A DNA stretch of 64,000 bases from Paenirhodobacter ferrireducens (GTDB taxonomy: Bacteria; Pseudomonadota; Alphaproteobacteria; Rhodobacterales; Rhodobacteraceae). Positions 26,449-37,582 of the stretch are shown one piece after another. The notes beneath the pieces were generated by a model. It worked only from the letters and a program-made list of their open reading frames with translations, was not told where the DNA came from and searched no databases. The DNA is taken from the NCBI RefSeq assembly GCF_004022265.1, contig NZ_SAVB01000004.1, positions 124,001 to 188,000 of the forward strand, in the 5' to 3' direction. How positions within the stretch are numbered: the stretch's first letter is position 1; every line of letters begins with the position of its first letter. A program made the translations under genes and the position numbers.

Positions 26449-27584
26449 CAGGAAAACTCCGGCAGGGAGGGAATGTCGGCCGCACCGAGCGCGCGGCGGC
26501 AAGGGGTGTCCGCGGCGCGGCCACGGGCGATCAGGTCAAAGCCTGCGGGCGTCGCGGTCAGCGTCAGCGTGGCCGGCGCCGGATGGGCACAACCCTTGGC
26601 GCAGCCCGAGACATGCAGCACCGCCTCGGGCGGCAGCTGCGGTGCCAGCGTGCGGGCCAAAGGCCGGGTCTCGGCCAGCGCCTGCGGACAGCCCGGCGCG
26701 CCGGTGCAGGCATAAACGCGCAAGAGCGGCGCGGCCGGATCGGTGATCAGGCCCGGCAAGTCGGGCAGGTACGAAAGCCCCTCGATCAGCAGCATCCGCC
26801 AGGGCGTCAGGCGCAGCGCACCAAGGCCCGCCAACTCCGCCAGAAGCTCGGCCCGCATCTGCCCGAAGGGAAAGGCCACGAGCGCGCCCGTGGGGCACAG
26901 GCCCGGCCCGGGCGGAGCACAGGCGGATGCCGGGGCCAGCCGCGGAGCAAGGGCGCCCTCGGGCCGCGCGCCGCGCGCGATCAGCGCCGCCATCCGGCCG
27001 CGGCCGTCCGTCACGCCGCCCGCCGCCACGAACCACTGCGCCAGCGCGATCGCCGCCGCGGGGGCTTCGGCTGCGGTCACCGGCGCGCCCTCGGCCAGCC
27101 CCTCGGCGCGCAGGATCAGCCCGCCCGCCGCCGCTCGCTCCAGCCGAATGTCAGCCGGCGTCTCCCGCAGCACCGGCGCAGCGCCGGTATCGACGGCAAA
27201 GCCGAACTTGCCCGGCAGCGCCGGCGCGGTGGCAAGCACCCCGGCCAGCGCGGCCGCAAGCGCGTCGGTCGCGGCATCGGCAAAGGGGGTGACCAGGATG
27301 TTGCGCCGGGTCTCGGCGGCAATGTCGGCGTCGATGAGCCCCGCCCCGCGCAACGCGGCGATCAGCGGCGCGTGGCTCTCCCTCGTCACCCCGCGCAGCT
27401 GCACGTTCGCCCGGCCCGAGAGGTCGATGACCCCGCTGCCGAAGCGCAGCGCCGCCTCGGCCACAGCGGCCGCGGCACGGGTGTTCAACCGACCACCCGG
27501 CGGGCGCAGCCGCACCACCAGCCCGTCGCCCGAGGCCATCGGACGCAGCGCGCCCGGGCACCAGCCCTGCACCGTGAAACTCAT
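26448..27584 (-). CDS. cobG: Precorrin-3B synthase CobG (oxygen-dependent)
   Basis: 378-residue monooxygenase of the nitrite/sulfite reductase family that hydroxylates C-20 of precorrin-3A with molecular oxygen before ring contraction. Cluster ligands are visible as CTGAPGC and VSGCAKGCAHP near the C-terminus, expected to hold a [4Fe-4S] centre; the N-terminus GWCPGALRPMASGDGLVVR is typical. CobG marks the aerobic route. ATGA overlap with cobN. Confidence 0.94.
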   Translation of the reverse strand: MSFTVQGWCPGALRPMASGDGLVVRLRPPGGRLNTRAAAAVAEAALRFGSGVIDLSGRANVQLRGVTRESHAPLIAALRGAGLIDADIAAETRRNILVTPFADAATDALAAALAGVLATAPALPGKFGFAVDTGAAPVLRETPADIRLERAAAGGLILRAEGLAEGAPVTAAEAPAAAIALAQWFVAAGGVTDGRGRMAALIARGARPEGALAPRLAPASACAPPGPGLCPTGALVAFPFGQMRAELLAELAGLGALRLTPWRMLLIEGLSYLPDLPGLITDPAAPLLRVYACTGAPGCPQALAETRPLARTLAPQLPPEAVLHVSGCAKGCAHPAPATLTLTATPAGFDLIARGRAADTPCRRALGAADIPSLPEFS

Positions 27585-30500
27585 CGCAGATCCTCCAATG
27601 CCGCGGCGATCGCATTGCGCCGGCTGTGCCACAGCCCTGCCTCGGCCAGCCGCCGGAACAGGTCGCACAGCGCTGCAAGCGCCTCGGGGTTTTCCGCCGC
27701 CATGAAATCGGTCACCTCGGGCCGGCCCAGCGTCGCCTCGAAGTAGAGGTCGAAGAGATGCGCCGGCACCGCGTCTGCAAGCTGCGCGAAGGCGGCCAGG
27801 TGATCGGCCGTCGCCGCGATCTCCGCCGCGCCGCGAAAGCCGTGGCGCATCATCCCCGCCGCCCAGTCCGGGTTCGCGGCACGCGCACGCACGATGCGGG
27901 CGATCTCCTCGGTCAGGCTGCGGGCGCGGGGGCGAGCCGGGTCGGTGGTGTCGAGGTGGTAAAGCGCCGGCGCCGGCGCCCCGAGCCGCGCCATCGCGGC
28001 GGCAAAGCCCGCCTCATGGCCGGCGTAATCGACGGCAAGCAGCAGGTCGCTTTCGGGCAGGTCCTGCGCATGCACGAAGGCATCGGCGCCCGCGAGCCGG
28101 GTTTCGAGCGCCGCGCGCGCGGGCCGCACCGCGCCATCCGCGCCGATCGCATGGGCCGAGGCCGCAAGCCAGGCCTCGCCCGCCGCCGCCCGCGCCTCGG
28201 GGGTCAGCGCCGCGGTCACATCGCCCATGCCGAGCCCGTATTGCCCCGGCCGCGGCCCGAAGACGCGCGGGATACGGGCGGTATAGGGGTTGTCCTCGGG
28301 CGCTTCCTCGCGCCCCGCAAGCGCCGCGGCGCCGGTCTCGAAAAGCTGCGCAAGGGCCGGGAAGATGTCGCGGAAAAGGCCCGAGACCCGCAAGGTCACG
28401 TCGATCCGCGGCCGGCCCAGAAGCGCCGCCGCGATCACCTCGACCCCGGTCACCCGGCCCGATTGCGCGTCCCAGACCGGCGTCAGCCCGGCCAGCTGCA
28501 GCGCCATGGCGAAATCCTCGCCCGCGGTGCGCATCGTGGCCGAACCCCAGAGGTCGACGACCAGACCCCGCGGCCAGTCGCCGTGGTCCTGCAGGTGGCG
28601 GCGCAACAGCTCCTCGGCGTGCGTCACCCCCTGCGCATGGGCGGCGGGCGTCGGCACCGCACGCGGATCGACGGAAAACAGGTTCCGCCCGGTCGGCAGC
28701 ACATCCGAACGCCCCCGCGCCGGACTGCCCGAGGGGCCAGGCGCCACCCGCCGGCCGGCAAGCGCGGCGATCAGCCCCGCGCGCTCGGCCGCGCCACAGG
28801 CGCCCCGGCCGAAGACATGAAGCCCGTCGCCGAAGCGGCTTTCCTTCAGGTCGCAGACGAAACGGTCGATGCGGGTGATCGCCTCGGCGGGGCTGGCGCC
28901 CACGGGGAGGGCGAGGTCCTCGGCGACCCCGCTTGCCGCCGCTTCGTCGCGGATCGCGCCGATCAGCCGGTCGCGCCGCGCCGGGTCGAGCCCGTCGGCG
29001 GTCGAATATTCGTCGAGCAGCGCCTCGAGCCCGGCCAGCCGCTCGGGCAGCGCGGCCTCGGTCAGCGGCGGCGGCAGATGGCCAAGCGTGACCGCGCCCA
29101 GCCGGCGCTTGGCCTGCGCCGCCTCGCCCGGGTCGTTGACGATGAAGGGGTAAATGACCGGCAGCGGGCCCAGCAGCGCCTCGGGCCAGCAGGCCTCGGA
29201 CAGCGCCACCGCCTTGCCCGGCAGCCATTCGAGCGTGCCATGCGCCCCCATGTGCACGAGCGCGTGCAGCCCCTGCGCCCGCAGCCACAGGTAGAAGGCG
29301 ACATAGCCGTGCCGCGGCACCCGGGCGAGGTCGTGATAGTCGGTCTCGCGCGCCGCAACCTCGCCGCGCTCGGGCTGCAGGGCCAGCAGGATCTTGCCCC
29401 GGCGCAGCGCGGCGAAATGGAAGGCGCCGTCGTGGCAGGCGGGGTCCTCCGCCGGCGTGCCCCAGGCGGCGGCCAGATCGTCGCGCAGGGCCGCAGGCAG
29501 GGCCACAAGCGCCGCCTGATATTCCGCGAGCGGCCAGCTCAGCCGTTCGGTTGCCAGCGCCTCGCTCCCCGTCCCCGGCGCGACGTCATAGCCCTCGGCC
29601 GCGAGATCATCGAGCAGCGCCCCGGTCGAGGCAAGCGCATCGAGGCCCACCGCATGGGCCATCTGCCAGCTGCGCCCCGGATAGGTCGACAGCACCACGG
29701 TCACCGCCCGCGCCGGGGCCGGGGTCATGGCCAGCCGGTGCCAGGCCGCAACCCGCGCCACCAGCGCGGCGATCCGGTCGGGCTCGGGCGCGTGGATCAG
29801 CCGGGCGTGTTCCAGCACCGCATCGCGCGCGGCCGGCGCCTTGAACGAGACGACGCCGGCAAAGATCCGTCCATCGACCTCGGGCAACACCACATGCATC
29901 GCCAGATCGGCGGGCGACAGGCCGCGCTCGGCCGCGGCCCAGTCGGCGCGGGCGGCGGTCGACAGCGCACCCTGGAAGACCGGCACATCAAGCCCGTCGA
30001 AGGGCGTGCGCCCCGCCGCGCCCTGCGCCGAAAAGGCGGTGAGGTTGACCACCGCGACCGGCGGCGCCGCGGCCAGATGCGGGGCGAGCCAGTCGGCAAA
30101 GCCCGGCGCCTTGAGCGAGGGCGCAAAGCAGGCCGTGGCCTGAAACCCCGCCGCGCGGAGGGCCTCGATCAGCACCGCGACCGGCGCCATGTCGGCCGCC
30201 GCCAACCAGGCACGGTAACAGGGCACAAGCACCCACGGCCCCTCGCCCACAGGCGCGGGAGTCACCCCCGCCTCGGGCGTCCAGAAGCCGAAGTCGGGGA
30301 GCGCCGCCGGCGCATCCGGCGCGGGCGCGGGCAGGCCCGCGGCGCGGGCCAGGTGGCACAGCGCGGCGCGCGCGGCCTCGGTGCCTCCCGCATCGCACAG
30401 CGCGGCAAGGGTGGCGAGCGTCTCCGCGGGCAGGGTCGAAGCCTCGGCCAGCCGCGGATCGGGCCGGCCATCGGCCGGAAGAACGGCCAGCGCCATGCCC

Positions 30501-30819
30501 CGCCGCCGCGCCAAATCCTGCACCGAGGCAAGGCCATAGGGCCAATAGCCCTCGCCGCCGATCAGCCGGATCAGCACCGCCTTCGCCCCCCCCAGCGTGC
30601 GCTCGAGATAGGTATCGACCGAGACCGGGTGGCGCAGCGCCGCCAAGGGGGCAAGCCGCAAGGGCGGCAACGCCCCCGCCGCCGCATGCCAGCCCTCCGC
30701 GAAAGCGCCGAGATCGGAATCCGAGAAGGACAGCACCACCAGATCCGCGGGCGATTGCCCGAGATCGGTCGGCACCTCGGTCTCCTCGAGCCCGTGGCTT
30801 TCGCGGAAGACGACATGCA

Positions 30820-30820
<1 letters not shown>
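27581..30820 (-). CDS. cobN: Cobaltochelatase subunit CobN
   Basis: 1079-residue large, tetrapyrrole-binding subunit of the ATP-dependent aerobic cobaltochelatase, related to magnesium chelatase BchH. It is shorter than the roughly 1270 residues of the Pseudomonas denitrificans protein. Recognisable blocks include VHMGAHGTLEWLPGKAVALS (near 515), FIVNDPGEAAQAKRR (near 550) and MMRHGFRGAAEIAATADHL (near 992). It needs the AAA+ subunits CobS and CobT, which are not encoded in the window. Starts in a TGATG overlap with cobW. Confidence 0.95.
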
Positions 30821-31863
<1,043 letters not shown>

Positions 31864-31865
31864 GG

Positions 31866-32219
31866 TCACTCCTGCGGGGGGATGCGGGCAAGGCTTTGCT
31901 TGCGGAAGATCTCGGGGCGCGCGCGCCAGGGCACGAGCCCGTCGGCGCTGGCGGCATAAAGCGCGGCGCCGGAGAGGATCTCGGCGGCGTTCTCGGGGCT
32001 CAGGCGGCCGTAGATATAGCTCCACTTGCCCGGCGCGCTCAGCGCCACGGCACAGCCCTGCGCACAGGCCGAGAGGCATTCGACGCCTCGGATGCGCAGC
32101 CCCTCGGGGCAGGTGCCGCCGGCCAGTTCGGCCAGCAAGGCAGCACCGGGGCGCGCCCCCTCGCCGGGATCCTCGCCCGCCCTGCGGCAGGTGGTGCAGA
32201 CATGAAGTGTCGCGGTCAT
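31866..32219 (-). CDS. DUF1636 metal-binding protein
   Basis: 117-residue DUF1636 protein, resembling thioredoxin-like 2Fe-2S ferredoxins. Cysteines lie at CTTCRRAG near the N-terminus and VECLSACAQGCAVAL in the middle, enough to bind a cluster or metal. WSYIYGRLSPENAAEIL follows. These genes often occur with cobalamin genes in Rhizobiales and Rhodobacterales, but the function is not known. It is the first gene of the riboswitch 2 operon; the gap to cobW is 2 bp. Confidence 0.85.
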   Translation of the reverse strand: MTATLHVCTTCRRAGEDPGEGARPGAALLAELAGGTCPEGLRIRGVECLSACAQGCAVALSAPGKWSYIYGRLSPENAAEILSGAALYAASADGLVPWRARPEIFRKQSLARIPPQE

Positions 32220-32329
32220 CGCCCGTCCTTCCAGTTCGCGGAAAGGGGGCTGGCCAAGGGATCGACAGGCACACGGGGGCGACCGGCAATCCACCCGGTC
32301 GCGGCACACCCCGTCCGCCCGTAATCGTC

Positions 32330-32509
32330 AGCGCTGGCAGGTCTCCCGGCTTGCGGATCCAGGGTTTCCCCAACGGGCGCCCACCTTCCCGGCCAAAGGC
32401 CAGTGGCTTGGGCGACCTTTCCGGTCACGGTCGCGGGGGCGGCTGCGCTTCGGGCTGACAAGGCCCTATCGCATTCCCTCTTCGCCTGTCGTAGGACAGG
32501 AACCAACGC
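32330..32509 (-). ncRNA. Cobalamin riboswitch 2 (upstream of DUF1636-cobW-cobN operon)
   Basis: Minus-strand order of conserved blocks: GTTCCTGTC near the 5' end, GGGAATGCG, AGCCGCCCCCGCGACCGTG core, AAGCCACTGG, GGGAAGGTGGG and the B12 box GCCGGGAGACCTGCC (complement 32336-32350). The switch is about 110 bases from the DUF1636 ATG, so it should control the whole operon down to cobJ. The gene-free stretch 32220-32561 consists of this element, its promoter and the cobO leader. Confidence 0.93.
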
Positions 32510-32515
32510 GCGGCC

Positions 32516-32544
32516 ACCAGAGGCCCCGCCGCGCGATTTGTCAA
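32516..32544 (-). promoter_or_regulatory. Probable promoter of riboswitch 2 transcript
   Basis: On the minus strand a perfect TTGACA (32544-32539) is followed after 17 bp by TCTGGT (32521-32516), a weak -10. The predicted start near 32509 matches the 5' edge of the riboswitch. It lies only 18 bp from the cobO start codon on the other strand. Confidence 0.45.
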
Positions 32545-32561
32545 GCCGAAGGAGAGCCGCG

Positions 32562-33182
32562 ATGACGCCCGAGACCGAAGCCGACGCCGCCCGCCACGCC
32601 GCGAAGATGGCCAGGAAGAAGGCCGCGCGCGACCGGATGATGGCGACGAAGACCGGCGAGAAGGGGCTGATCATCGTTCATACCGGGCCGGGCAAGGGCA
32701 AGAGCTCGTCGGGCTTCGGGATGATCCTGCGCGCCATCGCGCATGAGATGCCCTGCGCCGTGGTGCAGTTCATCAAGGGCAGCTGGGACACCGGCGAGCG
32801 GCGCCTGATCACCACCCATTTCGGCGATCTGTGCCGCTTCGTCGCCTCGGGCGAGGGCTTCACCTGGGAAACCCAGGACCGCGCGCGCGACATCGCCGCC
32901 GCCCGCGCCGGCTGGGACAAGGCCAAGGCGCTGATCCGCGACCCCGAGATCCGTATGGTTCTGCTCGACGAGATCAACATCGCGCTGCGCTATGGCTATC
33001 TCGACCTCGACGAGGTCCTGGCCTTCCTGCGCGACGAGAAGCCCGAGATGACCCATGTCATCCTGACCGGCCGCAACGCCGCCGAGGCGCTGGTCGAGGC
33101 GGCCGATCTGGTGACCGAGATGACGCTGGTCAAGCACCCGTTCCGCGCCGGCATCAAGGCCCAGCCGGGCGTCGAGTTCTGA
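32562..33182 (+). CDS. cobO: Cob(I)yrinic acid a,c-diamide adenosyltransferase CobO
   Basis: 206-residue CobA/CobO/BtuR-type corrinoid adenosyltransferase that attaches the 5'-deoxyadenosyl group from ATP to Co(I). P-loop HTGPGKGKSSSGFGM (40-54) and VLLDEINIALRYGYL (about 127-141) are diagnostic, as is the FIKGSWDTGE segment. The first 30 residues form the basic helix of the family. AAGGAG lies seven bases before the ATG. Divergent from riboswitch 2. Confidence 0.96.
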   Translation: MTPETEADAARHAAKMARKKAARDRMMATKTGEKGLIIVHTGPGKGKSSSGFGMILRAIAHEMPCAVVQFIKGSWDTGERRLITTHFGDLCRFVASGEGFTWETQDRARDIAAARAGWDKAKALIRDPEIRMVLLDEINIALRYGYLDLDEVLAFLRDEKPEMTHVILTGRNAAEALVEAADLVTEMTLVKHPFRAGIKAQPGVEF

Positions 33183-33214
33183 GCCCGGACCGGGGGCCAG
33201 CCCCCGGGACCCCC

Positions 33215-33238
33215 GAGGTATTTTCGGCAAGATGAAAG
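33215..33238 (+). repeat. Dispersed short repeat, copy B
   Basis: Core GAGGTATTTTCGGCAAG-ATGAAAG, 21 of 24 positions equal to copy A, immediately after the hairpin downstream of cobO. Confidence 0.7.
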
Positions 33239-33379
33239 CAGGGAAGGCTTAAGAATGATGTGCCACGCTGACGGGGCGGTACAGGGAGAGGTCCCGATGA
33301 CCGCGCAAGGTGAAAGCGCCGCGTCTCCCCCGCTCCGCCGGCCCGAGGCGCGGCGCGGCATTGCTGGAACCGCCCAGCC

Positions 33380-33403
33380 CTTTCATCTTGCCTCAAATAC
33401 CTC
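33380..33403 (-). repeat. Dispersed short repeat, copy C (inverted)
   Basis: Complementary orientation; core GAGGTATTTGAGGCAAG-ATGAAAG on the minus strand, 22 of 24 positions equal to copy B. It lies 50 bp upstream of cobQ. B and C could pair to form a large stem in a read-through transcript. Confidence 0.7.
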
Positions 33404-33451
33404 CGCCGGAGGCTCCCGCAGTCTCGGCCGCACGACGGCAGGAGGCCGGGG

Positions 33452-34897
33452 ATGACGGCGCTGATGATCCAGGGCACGGGCTCGAACGTCGGCAAGTCGA
33501 TGCTGGTGGCCGGGCTGTGCCGGGCGGCGCGGCGGCGCGGGCTGAGTGTCGCCCCCTTCAAGCCGCAGAACATGTCGAACAACGCGGCGGTCACTGCCGA
33601 CGGCGGCGAGATCGGCCGGGCGCAGGCACTGCAGGCGCGGGCGGCGGGGCTTCTGCCCGTCACCGACATGAACCCGGTGCTGCTGAAGCCCGAAAGCGAG
33701 ACCGGGGCGCAGGTCATCGTGCAGGGGCGGCGGCGCGCCGTCACCGGGGCGCGCGACTATGCCACCTTCCGCGCCGGGCTGATGGGGGCGGTGCTCGAAA
33801 GCTTCGGCCGGCTTTCAGCGGCGCATGACCTTGTCCTCGTCGAGGGCGCGGGCAGTCCAGCCGAGGTGAACCTGCGCGCGAACGACATCGCCAACATGGG
33901 CTTTGCGCGCGCGGCCGGGGTGCCGGTGGTGCTCGCCGGCGACATCGACCGCGGCGGGGTGATCGCGCAGATCGTCGGCACGCAGGCGGTGCTGGACCCG
34001 GCCGACGCGGCGCTGGTGCGCGGCTTTGTCGTGAACAAGTTCCGCGGCGACCCGCGGCTCTTCGACGATGGCTATCGCTTCATCGAGACACGCACCGGCT
34101 GGCCCGGTTTCGGCGTGCTGCCCTGGTTCTCCGCGGCGCATCGCCTGCCCGCCGAGGATGCGCTCGACCTGGTTTCGGGCCCGGCCTCGGGCGGGGTGAA
34201 GATCGCCTGTCTGAGCTTCTCGCGGATCGCGAATTTCGACGACCTCGACCCGCTCGCGGCCGAGCCGGGGGTCGAGCTGGTGATGGTGCGCGCGGGCGAG
34301 CCGATCCCGGGCGATGCGCGGCTGGTGATCCTGCCCGGCACGAAATCGACGCGCGGCGATCTCGCCTTCCTGCGCGCGCAGGGCTGGGACATCGACCTCG
34401 CCGCCCATCTGCGCCGCGGCGGCGCTGTGCTGGGCATCTGCGGCGGGTATCAGATGCTGGGCCGCGTGATCGCCGATCCCGAGGGGATCGAGGGGCCCGC
34501 GGGCGAAAGCCCCGGGCTGGGCCTTCTCGACGTGACCACGGTGATGACGCCAGAGAAGCGGTTGAGCCGGGTCTCGGCGCGCCATGCGGGCACCGGGCTG
34601 GCGGTCGAGGGCTATGAAATCCACATCGGCCGCACCGAGGGGCCGGACCGCGCCCGCCCCTTCGCCGATATTGCCGGCGCGGCGGAGGGCGCGATCTCGG
34701 CCGACGGGCGGGTGAGCGGCAGCTATCTGCACGGGCTCTTTGCCGCCGACGACTTCCGTGCGGCTTTCCTCAGCGGGCTGGGCATCGCCGCCTCGGGCCG
34801 TGGGCACGAGGCCGGGGTCGAGGCGGCGCTCGAGGCCCTCGCCGATCACGTCGAGGAACATCTCGACGTGACGGGGCTTCTGGCGCTCGCGCGTTAG
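33452..34897 (+). CDS. cobQ: Cobyric acid synthase CobQ
   Basis: 481-residue glutamine-dependent amidotransferase adding four amide groups (side chains b, d, e, g) to adenosylcobyrinate a,c-diamide. [19 protein letters not shown] (6-24) is the P-loop region and [13 protein letters not shown] the next motif; the glutaminase half has [11 protein letters not shown] near 329 with the catalytic Cys, and [13 protein letters not shown] near the end. Starts after GGAGGCCGGGG. Its stop shares TTAG with the stop of convergent cobC. Confidence 0.96.
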   Translation: MTALMIQGTGSNVGKSMLVAGLCRAARRRGLSVAPFKPQNMSNNAAVTADGGEIGRAQALQARAAGLLPVTDMNPVLLKPESETGAQVIVQGRRRAVTGARDYATFRAGLMGAVLESFGRLSAAHDLVLVEGAGSPAEVNLRANDIANMGFARAAGVPVVLAGDIDRGGVIAQIVGTQAVLDPADAALVRGFVVNKFRGDPRLFDDGYRFIETRTGWPGFGVLPWFSAAHRLPAEDALDLVSGPASGGVKIACLSFSRIANFDDLDPLAAEPGVELVMVRAGEPIPGDARLVILPGTKSTRGDLAFLRAQGWDIDLAAHLRRGGAVLGICGGYQMLGRVIADPEGIEGPAGESPGLGLLDVTTVMTPEKRLSRVSARHAGTGLAVEGYEIHIGRTEGPDRARPFADIAGAAEGAISADGRVSGSYLHGLFAADDFRAAFLSGLGIAASGRGHEAGVEAALEALADHVEEHLDVTGLLALAR

Positions 34898-35853
34898 CGG
34901 GCGAGCGCGGCGCTCAGCCGGCCCCATTCCGCCGCGCCGCCGGGCAGGCCAAGGCGCAGCCAGGTGGGTGACCAGGGGAAGATCCGCGACCAGATCCGTT
35001 CGCGGGCAAGGCCCTCCAGTGCCGCCGGTGCATCGGGCGTGGCATAGGTGCGAAACAGCGCCGTGCCGCCGACAAGCGACCAGCCCGCCCCCTGCGCCAG
35101 CGCATCGAGGCGGAGGGCCTCGGCCGCGAGCCGGGCGATGGTCGCCGCGCACCAGGGCGCATCGGCAAGCGCGATCCGGCCGATCTCGAGCGCGGGGCCC
35201 GAGACCGGCCAGGGCCCGGCCGCGGCCTCGAGCGCGGCGATCGTCGCCGCATCGGCGAAGACGAAGCCGAGGCGCAGCCCGGCAAGGCCCCAGAACTTGC
35301 CGAAGGAGCGCAGCACCGTCAGCCCATCGGTGCCGGCATGGGCAGCGACCGACAGCCCCGGCACCGGGTCGGCAAAGCTTTCATCGACCACCAGCCGGCC
35401 GACAGCGCCCGACAGCGCCAGCAGATCGGCGGGCGCGTGGGTCTGGCCGTCGGGGTTGTTCGGGTTGACGACCACGGCCAGATCGGCGCCGGCAAGGTCC
35501 GTCAGTCGTGCCACCTCCTCGACCTGCCAGCCGGCGGCGCGCAGCTGTGCGGCATGCTCGTTATAGGTCGGCGCCAGCACCCGGGCGCGTCCGGGCGGGC
35601 CAAGGCGGGGCAACATCTGGATTGCCGCCTGCGCGCCGGCCAGCGCCATCCCCGGCGCCGCGGTGCCAAAGGCTGCCTGCGCGGCGGCAAGCAGTGCGGC
35701 CTTGGCCGGCGCCGTGGGCAGCGCCGTCCAGACCTCGGGCGGCAGCGGCGGCAGCGGATAGGGCGCGCGGTTGATGCCGGTCGAGAGGTCGATCCAGTCG
35801 GTGCCGCCAAAGCGCGCCCGCGCCGCATCCAGATTACCACCGTGATCGCGCAT
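34894..35853 (-). CDS. cobC: Threonine-phosphate decarboxylase CobC (PLP enzyme)
   Basis: 319-residue fold-type I aminotransferase-like protein making (R)-1-amino-2-propanol phosphate, the nucleotide-loop linker, from L-threonine phosphate. It starts [14 protein letters not shown], has [13 protein letters not shown] (PLP-phosphate region near 132) and the Schiff-base Lys in [18 protein letters not shown] near 185. Named cobC in the P. denitrificans scheme and cobD in Salmonella. First base overlap with cobD (TGATG). Confidence 0.93.
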   Translation of the reverse strand: MRDHGGNLDAARARFGGTDWIDLSTGINRAPYPLPPLPPEVWTALPTAPAKAALLAAAQAAFGTAAPGMALAGAQAAIQMLPRLGPPGRARVLAPTYNEHAAQLRAAGWQVEEVARLTDLAGADLAVVVNPNNPDGQTHAPADLLALSGAVGRLVVDESFADPVPGLSVAAHAGTDGLTVLRSFGKFWGLAGLRLGFVFADAATIAALEAAAGPWPVSGPALEIGRIALADAPWCAATIARLAAEALRLDALAQGAGWSLVGGTALFRTYATPDAPAALEGLARERIWSRIFPWSPTWLRLGLPGGAAEWGRLSAALAR

Positions 35854-36791
35854 CAGATCCCCCAGACTGCCGCCGCCGCGAGGAGAAGCCCGAGCCCCGC
35901 CATCGCCCGACGGTAAAGCGCAAGGCCGCGGGCAAGGTCAAGCGGCGCGGGATCGGGGGCGGTGCCGTTCAGCCAGGGCTCGGCCGCCACCGTGGTGCCG
36001 TAGATCCGCGGCCCGGACAGCCGCACGCCAAGCGCCCCGGCAAGCGCCGCCTCGGGCCAGCCGGCATTGGGCGAGCGATGCGCGCGGGCGTCGCGCATCA
36101 TCACCGCAAGCGCGCGGCCGGGCGCGCGCGAGACCAGCGCGAAGACCACCCCGGTCAGCCGCGCCGGGATCAGGTTCGCGACATCGTCGATGCGCGCCGC
36201 GGCCCAGCCGAAGGCCTCGTGCCGTGCGGTGCGGTGGCCGATCATCGAATCGAGCGTGTTGATCGCCTTGTAGGCGGCAATTCCCGGCAGCCCCGCCACC
36301 ACGCCCCAGAAAAGGGGCGCGGTGATCCCGTCCGAGCTGTTTTCGGCCAGGCTTTCCAGCGCCGCGCGGGCGACGCCAGCCTCATCCAGCGCCGCGGGAT
36401 CGCGGCCGACGATCATCGACACCGCCTGCCGCGCAGCGCCAAGGTCACCGGCGACGAGCGGCCGGGCGACAGCTGCGACATGGTCGTGCATCGAGCGGAT
36501 CGCGACGAGCGGCCAGGCCAGCACGCCGCCGATCACGATGCCGAGCGGCCCCGCCGGCAGCAGCGCCTGTGCGACCGCCCCCGCCCCCGCCGCAAGGGCG
36601 ATGGTGAGAAGCGCGGCGAAGACACCGCGGGCGCGCCGCGCCGTGCCCTCGCGGTTCAGCCGGCGGTCAAGCGTCGCGATCAGCGCGCCAAGCCAGGTGA
36701 CCGGGTGGCCGATGCGGCGAAACAGCGCGTCGGGCCAGCCGAAGATCAGGTCGATCGCGCAGGCGACCAGCATCATCGCGGCAAAACTCAT
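35853..36791 (-). CDS. cobD: Adenosylcobinamide-phosphate synthase CobD (CbiB)
   Basis: 312-residue polytopic membrane protein that attaches aminopropanol (phosphate) to adenosylcobyric acid. Features: DLIFGWPDALFRRIGHPVTWLG at the N-terminus (about 14-35), SLAENSSDGITAPLFW (about 145-160) and AYKAINTLDSMIGHR. About five membrane segments. Operon partners on both sides provide the linker: an L-threonine kinase-like gene upstream (ATGA) and the decarboxylase CobC downstream. Confidence 0.94.
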   Translation of the reverse strand: MSFAAMMLVACAIDLIFGWPDALFRRIGHPVTWLGALIATLDRRLNREGTARRARGVFAALLTIALAAGAGAVAQALLPAGPLGIVIGGVLAWPLVAIRSMHDHVAAVARPLVAGDLGAARQAVSMIVGRDPAALDEAGVARAALESLAENSSDGITAPLFWGVVAGLPGIAAYKAINTLDSMIGHRTARHEAFGWAAARIDDVANLIPARLTGVVFALVSRAPGRALAVMMRDARAHRSPNAGWPEAALAGALGVRLSGPRIYGTTVAAEPWLNGTAPDPAPLDLARGLALYRRAMAGLGLLLAAAAVWGI

Positions 36792-37582
36792 CTTTCTCCT
36801 CCGGTGAAGCGGCGGATGCCGGTAAGGCCCGCGGCGCGCAGCACCGCCCCTGCGCCCGCGGGCAGAGTGCCCGGCACGAAGAGGAAGGCACGGGCGGCGC
36901 CGGTATGGGCAATCGCATACCCGGCGGCACCAAGCGCGCGGGCGATCCCGGCCGAGGGATCGCCCACGGGGCCGCGCAACGCAAGGGTGCGGCGCGCGCT
37001 TTCGCTGGCGAGTGCCGCCAGGGTGGGCAGATCGCCGCCCCGGGCCCAGAGCCGGGCGAGGTCGGCGATGTCGGGGAAGCCCGCGTCGCGCGGCTCGGTC
37101 CGGCGCGGCGGGCCCCAGAAACCGCCGATCGCGTGAAACCGCGGCAGCGCCGGCAGATGCGCCACCGTCCGCCCCTCGCGCGAGGCCCACAGACGCCGCG
37201 CGGGAGACGCGAACATCAGCGGGTCCGAGGCGCCCTCGGCCGCGACGCAGGCGCGGGCGAGCCCCTCGGGCGGGCCCTGCCAGCCCGCAAGCCGGGCGAG
37301 CGCCACCAGCGCAGCCGTCGAAACCCCGGTGCCCATGCCGGGCGGCGCGAGCGGGCGCAGCGCCAAGCGGCCGGGCAGCGGCAGGTCAAGCCGGGCGAGC
37401 AGCGCGCGCGCCTGCGCCGGCGGCGGCCCGCCATGCAGCATGAGCCCGCGCCCGCCGCTTGCCTGCGCGACGACGCCGAGCGACGGGCAGGGCAGCGTGA
37501 TCAGCGCCACCGGCCCGTCGGGGCCAAGCCGACCCTGCAGGAACTCGCCGAAATGGCCGGGGACGTGCAGGCTCCCCCTCAT
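36788..37582 (-). CDS. L-threonine kinase-like GHMP-family protein (PduX/BluE type)
   Basis: 264-residue GHMP-superfamily kinase. VPGHFGEFLQGRLG (7-20) resembles the N-terminal motif of PduX, and APPGMGTGVSTAALVAL (about 87-103) is the ATP-binding P-loop of the family. PduX phosphorylates L-threonine for cobalamin assembly; a kinase of this kind named BluE is reported for Rhodobacter. The gene lies directly upstream of cobD and cobC, the two enzymes using its product, which strongly supports the role. Coupled by ATGA to both neighbours. Confidence 0.83.
   Translation of the reverse strand: MRGSLHVPGHFGEFLQGRLGPDGPVALITLPCPSLGVVAQASGGRGLMLHGGPPPAQARALLARLDLPLPGRLALRPLAPPGMGTGVSTAALVALARLAGWQGPPEGLARACVAAEGASDPLMFASPARRLWASREGRTVAHLPALPRFHAIGGFWGPPRRTEPRDAGFPDIADLARLWARGGDLPTLAALASESARRTLALRGPVGDPSAGIARALGAAGYAIAHTGAARAFLFVPGTLPAGAGAVLRAAGLTGIRRFTGGER

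Larger units (their letters stand above)
33183..33451. other. Intergenic region cobO-cobQ with inverted repeat copies
   Basis: 269 bp without a credible gene. It starts with a GGGGGC/GCCCCC-type hairpin after cobO and contains two inverted copies of the dispersed repeat about 140 bp apart. A possible 66-codon frame across it arises partly from the repeat and has no supporting feature. Confidence 0.6.

Noticed and set aside
33255-33455. 66-codon plus-strand ORF between cobO and cobQ
   Set aside because: Part of the frame is translated from the dispersed repeat; no homologous feature is seen, and it runs into the cobQ ribosome binding site.
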